Source of the DNA: Candidatus Methanoplasma reticulitermitis
Lineage (GTDB): Archaea; Thermoplasmatota; Thermoplasmata; Methanomassiliicoccales; Methanomethylophilaceae
Assembly (NCBI GenBank): GCA_031287135.1
Contig: JAITTK010000088.1
Location: forward strand, 1 to 8,841
Direction: 5' to 3'
DNA: 8,841 bases
Shown here: positions 1 to 5,610 of the stretch, one piece after another
Layout: every line of letters starts with the position of its first letter
Position numbering within the stretch: position 1 is the first letter of the stretch
The notes under the pieces: model-generated
Databases searched by the model: none
Seen by the model: the letters and a program-made list of their open reading frames with translations, nothing else
What the model was told of the DNA's origin: nothing
Translations under genes and position numbers: made by a program

Positions 1-1875
1 GACCCCGACCACGGCAATCTTCGAATTCTTGCAATTAAGGGCCTCGCCGACGGCGAAGTCTCTCTTCCCCCAGATACCGTCCGTCAGGACCACTATCATC
101 TTCCCGCCCGGGCGGTTGGAGAGCATAGACGATGCTGTGCCTAGGGGGCTGGCATCCGTTCCTCTCCCGTATACATTCACCTTGAGGTCATCCAGTGCGG
201 TGACGATCATATTGGGGTCGTGGGTCATGTCCCTCATTATCCCGACCTTGTCGCCGAAACCGATAAGCCCGAATCTGGTGTTCTCATCCGCAACGCTCAG
301 CACGAAGTCCCTCACGGCGCTCCTGACCTCTTCCAGTGAGTTCCTCATGCTCCTCGAGAGATCGATGCACATGACGACGTTCTTAGCGATCGGCGCGCCG
401 GAAACGACGCTGCTCGGGGAGTTGTTCATCCAGGATATATCGTCCGGAACGGGTTCGGAATCGATCTGCAGAGGCTCTCCGTTCTGATATGCGGATACCT
501 TCACGACTCCGTTCTCATCATAGTTGTACTCCACGTCGATGATCGTCCCGTTGCCGTCGTTGTAGAATCCCGAGATGACGACCTTCGCAAGCACGTAACA
601 GTCCAAGGGCATTCTGCTCTCTCCCTGCAATGTGTATACTTCGACCACGTCCGTCATGTTCCCCGGGTCTATCCTGAAAGGTTTCTTCACGGACGTGGGG
701 ACCTTGGAATTCCTCTTGATCATGATCTCGTTGATGAATCTGTCACCTCCGGGACTCACGGACAGGGCTCCGAGGCTGTGCGCGGTGACATCCGTTATCT
801 GCACCTCTCTGACCCCGGTGCTCGAACTGCAGTAGAATTCCGAAGCCAGGGCAGCGCCCTTGGCCACCGCCAGATCGGTGTCACCGTGGGTGACGACCGG
901 TTTTCCAGAAAGCCTTTCCAGGAATCCGACGACCTGAGACATCCTGGTCGATCCCCCCACCAGGAGGATTTCATCGATGTCCGCCCATGTGATCCCGAGG
1001 TCGCCGAGCAGTTTGGCGCACACGTCCTTCGTGGCGTTGAGAAGGAATTGCGTCTTGTTGTCGAACTGCTCCCGCGTCAATGTGTATTTTCCGCTGTATC
1101 CCTCGTATTTCACCTGGATTGTGACGCTGTCGGTCTTCGTGAGGACTTTCTTGTAGTTCTCCGCCGCGACTATAAGTTCGTTCTTGGTAGGCTCATCGTC
1201 TCTCGGATCGACCCCGAACTCCTCCAGGAACTGCTCGCTGACATATTTCACGATGGCGGCGTCCCAATCTTTACCGCCGAGCAGATGGTTGCCTTCGGTG
1301 CCCATGACCTTGATGTTGCCTTTCGTGACCTTGACGACGGTAACATCGAACGTACCTCCTCCGAGATCGTAGACCATCACGGTCTTGTTGGATTCCCTGT
1401 TATATCCATATGATATCGCGGCCGCTGTCGGCTCGTTTATGATCTTCATCACCTTCACGCCGCAGGCCTCTCCCGCGCGTATCGTGGCCGTCCTCTGAAA
1501 GTCGTTGAAATAAGCGGGGACGGTGATGACTACGGAGTCTATTCTCTCTCCTGTCTTTTCTTCCGCATCGGATAGAAGTTTGCCGAGAAGCATCGCGGAG
1601 AGGTCCTCCGCGGTGTATATCTTGCCGTTAGCCTCAACGGTGAAGCTGTTGTCTCCCATTCCCCTTTTGAAGGACGCGGCTATGACTCCGGCGCCTCCTG
1701 CCTGCATGTCCTTTGCATCTTCACCTATCAGAATCTCTCCGTTATCCAAGAAACAAATGACCGAAGGGGTCAGTTCTTTTTCGAATTTGTTGTTGATTAT
1801 CTCAGGTCTAGATGTCTGTTTGTCATATTTCGCGACTGCAGAGTACGTTGTTCCTAGGTCTATACCTACCTTCAT
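1..1875 (-). CDS. Hsp70 (DnaK)-like ATPase with C-terminal VWA domain, partial
   Basis: The 625 visible codons start at ATG 1873-1875 and run off the left edge. Residues 1-355 form an Hsp70 nucleotide-binding domain: phosphate-1 loop GIDLGTTYS (4-12), the Lys70 equivalent in SFKRGMG, INEPTAAA (146-153), phosphate-2 loop YDLGGGTFD (169-177), GGKDWD (200-205) and adenosine motif LLVGGSTR (304-311). A linker near VQITDV (358-363) leads to an Hsp70 beta-sandwich substrate-binding domain, about 364-470. The alpha-helical lid does not follow. From about 499 there is a VWA domain with a complete MIDAS set: D505, S507 and S509 in DLSRS, T573 in GRGTD, and D599 in LTDG. Hsp70 proteins use ATP to bind and release unfolded segments, and VWA domains usually bind partner proteins through a metal ion, so this is probably a cytoplasmic chaperone-like ATPase with a built-in docking module. 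It is not an ordinary DnaK. No GrpE or DnaJ gene is in view. The domain calls are firm; the role is inferred. Confidence 0.93.
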   Translation of the reverse strand, partial: MKVGIDLGTTYSAVAKYDKQTSRPEIINNKFEKELTPSVICFLDNGEILIGEDAKDMQAGGAGVIAASFKRGMGDNSFTVEANGKIYTAEDLSAMLLGKLLSDAEEKTGERIDSVVITVPAYFNDFQRTATIRAGEACGVKVMKIINEPTAAAISYGYNRESNKTVMVYDLGGGTFDVTVVKVTKGNIKVMGTEGNHLLGGKDWDAAIVKYVSEQFLEEFGVDPRDDEPTKNELIVAAENYKKVLTKTDSVTIQVKYEGYSGKYTLTREQFDNKTQFLLNATKDVCAKLLGDLGITWADIDEILLVGGSTRMSQVVGFLERLSGKPVVTHGDTDLAVAKGAALASEFYCSSSTGVREVQITDVTAHSLGALSVSPGGDRFINEIMIKRNSKVPTSVKKPFRIDPGNMTDVVEVYTLQGESRMPLDCYVLAKVVISGFYNDGNGTIIDVEYNYDENGVVKVSAYQNGEPLQIDSEPVPDDISWMNNSPSSVVSGAPIAKNVVMCIDLSRSMRNSLEEVRSAVRDFVLSVADENTRFGLIGFGDKVGIMRDMTHDPNMIVTALDDLKVNVYGRGTDASPLGTASSMLSNRPGGKMIVVLTDGIWGKRDFAVGEALNCKNSKIAVVGV

Positions 1876-1904
1876 ATCCCATCGTTAATAGGCATATACA
1901 GCAC

Positions 1905-1915
1905 GATATAAAATA
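1905..1915 (-). promoter_or_regulatory. TATA-like box of the Hsp70-VWA gene
   Basis: On the minus strand this reads TATTTTATATC. It lies 30-40 bases ahead of the ATG at 1875, which predicts transcription start near 1880-1885 and a leader of only a few bases. No Shine-Dalgarno sequence lies before the ATG, in keeping with a nearly leaderless archaeal transcript. Judged by eye only. Confidence 0.5.
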
Positions 1916-1928
1916 GGTTTGATGATGC

Positions 1929-1950
1929 TCTACGAATTTCGAAATCGAAG
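1929..1950. repeat. Imperfect inverted repeat CTACGA-N9-TCGAAG around palindrome ATTTCGAAAT
   Basis: CTACGA at 1930-1935 faces TCGAAG at 1945-1950, five of six bases complementary. The 10-base perfect palindrome ATTTCGAAAT at 1936-1945 overlaps the second arm by one base. The element lies 15-45 bases upstream of the TATA-like box of the Hsp70-VWA gene, where an archaeal regulator could bind. The octamer TCTACGAA (1929-1936) recurs at 1990-1997. The regulatory role is inferred. Confidence 0.35.
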
Positions 1951-1990
1951 TTAAGCAAGAGGGTTGATTTTTTAAACATTCATCCTCGGT

Positions 1991-2005
1991 CTACGAAAAT
2001 CGTAG
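1991..2005. repeat. Perfect inverted repeat CTACGA-AAA-TCGTAG
   Basis: Six-base arms with a three-base centre lie 63 bases downstream of the HAD stop codon on the minus strand and 116 bases upstream of the Hsp70-VWA start. The element could be a second copy of the operator-like element at 1929-1950, or a small hairpin at the end of the HAD transcript. No T-run follows it directly on the minus strand, so a terminator is less likely than a protein-binding site. Confidence 0.35.
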
Positions 2006-2068
2006 GAATACATCCAACAGTTCATTCCCACATCCGTTCTACATCAAGCCGATGTCCTCGTCCTGTCT

Positions 2069-2690
2069 TCAAAGCTCGTCCAGACTCGTGATTAATGCGT
2101 CGTACTCCCCTCCGGAGATGTCCTCTCCGTGTCTGTTGATGAGCACTGAGAAAACACCGGCACCCTTACCGGCCAGGATATCGTTGATGCTGTCCCCGGT
2201 CATGACTGTGCGTTCAGGTTCAGCGCCCATCTCGGACATGCAAAGCAACACGGGCTCCGGATCCGGCTTGGCGAATCCCACTCTGTCCCGTCCGACCACG
2301 GATGCGAACATCCCGTTCACGCCGAGTTTGAGGAGTATCTCCACGATCTGCGGCATGTACGAGTTGGAAACGATCCCCATCGTGCATCCATCCCCGTGCA
2401 GATGCTCAATGCATCTTCGGGCATCCGGGAACAGCTTCACGTCGTTCAGACAGCTGTTCTCGTACGTGTTCATGAAGACGGATACGAAATCCCTGTATTT
2501 GCAGGGCGAGCCGGGACATAGGTTATGAAAGGTGACGTCGAGGGGGGGTCCGTATGTATTCATCGTAGAGCGCGGGATCGTATGGCATGTCGAACTCCCC
2601 GAAAGCGGCCCTGAACGCTTTCTCGTAACCTCCTCTGGAATCGACCAGGGTGTTGTCCAAGTCGAATATGTAGAATTCACGCCTTTCCAT
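2069..2690 (-). pseudogene. HAD-superfamily hydrolase (phosphoglycolate phosphatase-like), frameshifted
   Basis: The reading frame starts at ATG 2690 (an in-frame ATG at 2699 is possible) and encodes the HAD motif I nucleophile block FYIFDLDNT (D10, D12). It stops at TAA 2523-2525, just after a run of seven C on the coding strand (G at 2542-2548). The rest continues in another frame to TGA 2069-2071 with motif II GIVSNS (S108), motif III Lys in FAKPDPEP (K141) and motif IV GDSIND (D166, D170). Removing one C gives a continuous 206-residue protein with all four catalytic motifs, a normal length for Gph-like phosphatases, which dephosphorylate small metabolites through an aspartyl-phosphate intermediate. 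It may be a young pseudogene, a homopolymer sequencing error, or a gene expressed by +1 slippage at the proline codons. All catalytic residues being intact argues against long decay. The exact substrate cannot be told. Confidence 0.85.
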
Positions 2691-2730
2691 CGGTCGCATT
2701 ATACGTTACGTGTAGAAATGATTTTTGAGG

Positions 2731-2823
2731 ATCGGCAATACGACGGAAAAAACCCCGGCCGATATGTTATGCGAGGGGATTGGGACAGTAAGCATCCCCG
2801 TCCCGGGCCCGATATGCACGGGG
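2731..2823. repeat. Cluster of GC-rich inverted repeats in the HAD-fhs spacer
   Basis: Several short complementary pairs are packed here: ATCGGC 2731-2736 with GCCGAT 2758-2763, GGGGAT 2775-2780 with ATCCCC 2794-2799, GGGAC 2782-2786 with GTCCC 2800-2804, and CCCCGT 2796-2801 with ACGGGG 2818-2823. Some pairs exclude each other. The octamer CCGATATG occurs twice, at 2759-2766 and 2809-2816, exactly 50 bases apart. No protein-coding signal is convincing. The stretch could be a structured RNA or a regulatory region; no known RNA family was recognised. Confidence 0.4.
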
Positions 2824-2851
2824 CTCGGCAGAGGTGTGCGGTCCGGAACCC

Positions 2852-2893
2852 GTGACAGGTGTTAAGGGAAAGCAACCCCACTCACACTGTCAC
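2852..2893. repeat. Inverted repeat GTGACAG...CTGTCAC abutting the fhs promoter
   Basis: GTGACAG (2852-2858) is perfectly complementary to CTGTCAC (2887-2893). TGT 2860-2862 with ACA 2884-2886 extends the stem to 10 pairs around one bulged G, and GGG 2866-2868 can pair with CCC inside the loop. TTTT follows directly at 2894-2897 and merges with the TATA-like region of fhs. Read as DNA it could be an operator overlapping the upstream promoter element. Read as RNA on the plus strand it resembles a hairpin terminator ending a short transcript from the spacer. Confidence 0.4.
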
Positions 2894-2910
2894 TTTTATC
2901 TATGAATAAA
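2894..2910 (+). promoter_or_regulatory. TATA-like region of fhs
   Basis: The AT-rich string TTTTATCTATGAATAAA lies 24-40 bases ahead of the chosen ATG at 2934. A TATA box here would place transcription start between about 2922 and 2934, giving a short leader or none. That makes the upstream in-frame GTG at 2919 an unlikely start. The exact box is uncertain. Confidence 0.45.
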
Positions 2911-2933
2911 GATGATTCGTGTCCAGTGATTCA

Positions 2934-4610
2934 ATGAAGGACGATATACAGATCGGGGAAGAAGCCAATGTGAAGAACATAACGGAAGTGGCCGCATCGA
3001 TCGGTCTCGATGCGGAAGACATCGATCTATACGGCAAATACATCGCAAAGGTCCCATTGGATATACTGGCCGGATTCGACGGCAACAGGAACGGGAAACT
3101 TATAATGGTCACGGCCGTGACCCCGACTCCGGCGGGAGAGGGAAAGACGGTCACTACGATAGGGCTGATCCAGGGACTCAGCCGCATGGGCAAGAGGGTC
3201 GTGGGTGCCCTCAGGGAGCCTTCGGTGGGCCCGACCTTCGGTGTGAAGGGCGGAGCCACGGGGGGAGGATATTCACAAGTCTATCCCATGTGGGATATCG
3301 ATCTTCATTTCACCGGGGACATACATGCGGTATCGTCCGCCCACAATATGTTATCGGCCGTGCTGGAGAACAGCCTCGTAAGGGAGAATCATCTGAATAT
3401 AGATCCATCGAGGATAGTTCTGAAAAAAGCGATGGATATGAACTGCCGTGAGCTCAGGAACATCGTTGTGGGTCTGGGCGGAGGAAGATCCGCCGGCGGA
3501 GTAACGCACGAAAGCGGCTTCCTCATAACATCCGCATCGGAGATCTCGGCCATACTCGCGCTTTCCACGAGTTATGACGACCTCAGGGAGAGGATCGAAA
3601 GGATGGTGGTCGCATACACCTACTCCGGGGAGATGGTCACGGTCAGGGACATCGGATGCGCCGGTGCCATGATGGTGTTGCTGAAAGATGCGATAAAGCC
3701 GAACCTTGTCCAGACCCTCGAGGGACAACCCGTGTTCATACACGGGTTCCCGTTCGCGAATATAGCGCACGGGAACAACAGCGTCCTCGCAACCAAATAC
3801 GCGATGAAGCTCGGGGATTATGCGGTCACCGAAGCCGGTTTCGCCGCAGACCTGGGAGGGGAGAAGTTCATGGACATAGTATGCAGGCAGTCGGGAATAT
3901 CCCCGGACTGCGTCGTCATAGTCGCATCGGTAAGGGCGCTCATGACGCACGGAGGCGCAAAACTCGATGAACCCGGGACACTGACCAAAGAAGCGCTCAT
4001 GAGAGGCCTCTCCAATCTGGACAAGCACATCGAGAACATCAAAAGGTACGGCGTCCCCGTCGTGGTATCCATAAACCACTTCTCCTTCGACGATCCTGAG
4101 CATATGCGGATCCTGCGCGATCACTGCAAAGGCCTCGGGGCCGAATGCGTCCAGTCGGATGCGTTCATGGAAGGGGGGAAGGGGGCGGAAGAGCTTGCCG
4201 GTAAGGTCGTGGAGGTTATAGACAGGGGAGAGAAGGACTTCAGGTTCCTGTATGACGACAGCATGTCCCTGAAGGGCAAAATCGAGACCATAGCCACGAA
4301 AATATACGGTGCGGATGGGGTGGTGTACTCGGGGCCCGCGAACAAGACCCTGAAAGAACTCGAGGAAAGAGGTTTCGGAAACCTCCCCATATGCATCGCG
4401 AAGACACAGTATTCACTGTCGGATGTCGCCGAACTCAAAGGTGCTCCCAAAGGATGGAAGCTGAGCGTAAGGGAGGTGACGGTATCGGCGGGGGCAGGGT
4501 TCGTCGTGCCCGTATGCGGTTCGATGATGCTTATGCCGGGGCTGTCAAGCTCCCCTGCGGCGATGAGGATGGATCTGACGGCGGACGGGAAGGTCAGAGG
4601 ACTGAAGTGA
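2934..4610 (+). CDS. fhs: Formate-tetrahydrofolate ligase (10-formyl-THF synthetase)
   Basis: This cytoplasmic enzyme joins formate to tetrahydrofolate using ATP, making 10-formyl-THF for purine, methylene-THF and methionine synthesis. The 558-residue product matches the usual length of about 555-560. It shows the ATP-binding loop TPAGEGKT (65-72), family signature 1 GVKGGATGGGY (103-113), signature 2 VASVRALMTHG (330-340), and the conserved C-terminal stretch SAGAGFVVPVCGSMMLMPGL (518-537). The ATG at 2934 is preferred over the in-frame GTG at 2919 because the family typically starts MK-D-I-I and the TATA-like region would put transcription start at or after the GTG. The gene stands alone, divergent from the HAD gene, and its last 17 bases overlap the 3' end of the convergent Sel1 gene. 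In an archaeon without a full tetrahydromethanopterin C1 branch this would be the entry of formate into biosynthetic C1 units; that setting is inferred. Confidence 0.97.
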   Translation: MKDDIQIGEEANVKNITEVAASIGLDAEDIDLYGKYIAKVPLDILAGFDGNRNGKLIMVTAVTPTPAGEGKTVTTIGLIQGLSRMGKRVVGALREPSVGPTFGVKGGATGGGYSQVYPMWDIDLHFTGDIHAVSSAHNMLSAVLENSLVRENHLNIDPSRIVLKKAMDMNCRELRNIVVGLGGGRSAGGVTHESGFLITSASEISAILALSTSYDDLRERIERMVVAYTYSGEMVTVRDIGCAGAMMVLLKDAIKPNLVQTLEGQPVFIHGFPFANIAHGNNSVLATKYAMKLGDYAVTEAGFAADLGGEKFMDIVCRQSGISPDCVVIVASVRALMTHGGAKLDEPGTLTKEALMRGLSNLDKHIENIKRYGVPVVVSINHFSFDDPEHMRILRDHCKGLGAECVQSDAFMEGGKGAEELAGKVVEVIDRGEKDFRFLYDDSMSLKGKIETIATKIYGADGVVYSGPANKTLKELEERGFGNLPICIAKTQYSLSDVAELKGAPKGWKLSVREVTVSAGAGFVVPVCGSMMLMPGLSSSPAAMRMDLTADGKVRGLK

Positions 4611-5280
4611 CCATGTCCTCGGACATGCTGTACCAGCGGTCCGCCTCTTCCTTGTCCATCGGGACGCCGTCACCGGCGTCATACATGTTGCCGAGCAGGA
4701 TCTGGGCACCTCTGTGCCTGTTCATCGCGGCGGAGGTCAGCCAGCTGATGGCCCTCTCCGTGTCCTGCGCAACGCCGTATCCTGTCTTGTGCAGCTGACC
4801 GAGTATGAACTGTGCCTCGGAGTGGCCCGACTCGGCGGATGCCGTGAACCATCTGACGGCGGACGGCAGATCCTTCAGATCGTCGCCGTCGAAGTATATC
4901 AGCCCGAGTTCGTACTGAGCGCGCGGATCGCCCATCTCCGCAGGTGTCGAGAGCAGCGCAACGGCCTTTTGGACATCCCTGTCCGTTCCGTATCCCTTGC
5001 TGCACATCTTGCCCAGGAAATACATGGCGCTCAGATTACCGCCTGCCGAGGCTCTTTCGAACCAGTGTTTCGCCGCCCGGAGGTCCTTCTGCACCCCCTG
5101 ACCTCTTGAGTAAAGAAGGCCGAGATAGAATTCCGCATCCGGGGATCCTCTGTTGGCAGAAGCGGACAGTATCGAGAATGCGGGGCCGTAATTCTTCTCG
5201 GACTTGGTCCTGACTATGAACTTTGCCCATTCCAAGGGCTCCATCTGACTATCGAAAGGAATGCCAGAATCCTCCTTCAT
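4594..5280 (-). CDS. Sel1-repeat (SLR/TPR-like) protein, 228 aa
   Basis: About five tandem Sel1 repeats of roughly 36 residues fill residues 47-220, after a short N-terminal helical segment. Typical units are DAEFYLGLLYSRGQGVQKD (48-66), AQYELGLIYFDG (121-132), AQFILGQLHKTGYGVAQD (156-173) and AQILLGNMYDAGDGVPMD (192-209), alternating with W-F/W-L plus SA(A)-type second helices. Sel1 repeats are paired helices that stack into a curved superhelix for holding proteins together; there is no catalytic domain. No signal peptide or membrane segment is visible, so it should be cytoplasmic. The start at 5280 fits a TATA-like box 23-35 bases upstream, which points to a leaderless message. The TGA at 4594-4596 lies inside the fhs coding sequence on the opposite strand. 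The partner and pathway are unknown. Confidence 0.92.
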   Translation of the reverse strand: MKEDSGIPFDSQMEPLEWAKFIVRTKSEKNYGPAFSILSASANRGSPDAEFYLGLLYSRGQGVQKDLRAAKHWFERASAGGNLSAMYFLGKMCSKGYGTDRDVQKAVALLSTPAEMGDPRAQYELGLIYFDGDDLKDLPSAVRWFTASAESGHSEAQFILGQLHKTGYGVAQDTERAISWLTSAAMNRHRGAQILLGNMYDAGDGVPMDKEEADRWYSMSEDMVTSVL

Positions 5281-5301
5281 GGATGGGGATACTTCAGGAC
5301 A

Positions 5302-5315
5302 ATTATATTATTTAT
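5302..5315 (-). promoter_or_regulatory. TATA box of the minus-strand Sel1 gene
   Basis: On the minus strand this reads ATAAATAATATAAT and ends 22 bases before the ATG at 5280. With the usual archaeal spacing, transcription would begin at or next to that ATG. This is the clearest promoter in the window and supports the chosen start. Confidence 0.6.
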
Positions 5316-5435
5316 GACGGTTGACCCGGAAATTGTATGTGTTTATGCGGTTGTTATGGCGACACGGTCCGCATGACATCCGCCGGACCCCGAAAGACAC
5401 CAGGGCACGGCCCTCGTTCGATGGCAGGTTAACGT

Positions 5436-5458
5436 ATGCGTCTCATCGGATGACGCAT
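5436..5458. repeat. Inverted repeat ATGCGTC-N9-GACGCAT
   Basis: Two perfect seven-base arms are separated by nine bases, centred near the middle of the divergent spacer. The geometry, with half-sites 16 bases apart from start to start, is compatible with a dimeric repressor or activator serving both Sel1 promoters, or with a small RNA hairpin. No function is proven. Confidence 0.35.
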
Positions 5459-5581
5459 GAACGTCAAATCATCCGAAAAGCGGTGACATATGTCGTCAGA
5501 TCATCGATAAATTCTATTTCGACGGATAGATTCGGAACACGTCCGGTTGGAACACAATCGCCGGATCACAAAGCTAAACTC

Positions 5582-5590
5582 ATAAATATG
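5582..5590 (+). promoter_or_regulatory. TATA-like box of the Sel1 operon
   Basis: ATAAATATG lies only 9-17 bases ahead of the ATG at 5599 but 21-29 bases ahead of the in-frame ATG at 5611. The spacing therefore supports leaderless initiation at 5611 and makes 5599 unlikely, since that codon would lie upstream of the transcription start. Confidence 0.5.
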
Positions 5591-5610
5591 CACGTCATAT
5601 GGCACTATCC

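Larger units (their letters stand above)
5281..5610. other. Divergent intergenic region between Sel1 genes
   Basis: This 330-base spacer separates two outward-facing Sel1 genes and carries a promoter at each end. Between them are inverted repeats: GGTCCG 5366-5371 with CGGACC 5384-5389, ATGCGTC 5436-5442 with GACGCAT 5452-5458, the palindrome GACATATGTC 5485-5494, and TCCGG 5542-5546 with CCGGA 5561-5565. GGAACAC is repeated at 5534-5540 and 5549-5555. No convincing coding frame, tRNA or known RNA was seen. An open frame at 5321-5821 lacks protein-like character and runs out of phase with the real gene. Confidence 0.5.

Noticed and set aside
778..1413. A 211-codon plus-strand open frame
   Set aside because: It is antisense to the conserved Hsp70 ATPase and substrate-binding domains, with no recognisable motif of its own.
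1991..2005. Intrinsic terminator of the HAD gene
   Set aside because: The six-pair stem is short and AT-containing, and no T-run follows on the minus strand, so it is listed as an inverted repeat only.
2775..2804. An H-type pseudoknot from GGGGAT/ATCCCC and GGGAC/GTCCC
   Set aside because: The crossing pairs exist, but no linker remains to span the first stem (zero bases between the two 3' arms), so both stems are unlikely to form at once. Alternative hairpins are more likely.
2532..2881. Small open frames on both strands across the HAD-fhs spacer
   Set aside because: Neither has protein-like composition or a start signal. One overlaps the HAD N-terminus, and the region is better explained by inverted repeats and promoters.
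2919..2933. GTG at 2919 as the start of fhs
   Set aside because: It is in frame, but the family N-terminus aligns with ATG 2934 and the TATA-like region predicts transcription starting at or after the GTG.
3351..4124. A 257-codon open frame opposite fhs
   Set aside because: It lies wholly within the conserved fhs coding sequence and has an unusual Y/H/R-rich composition typical of an antisense shadow.
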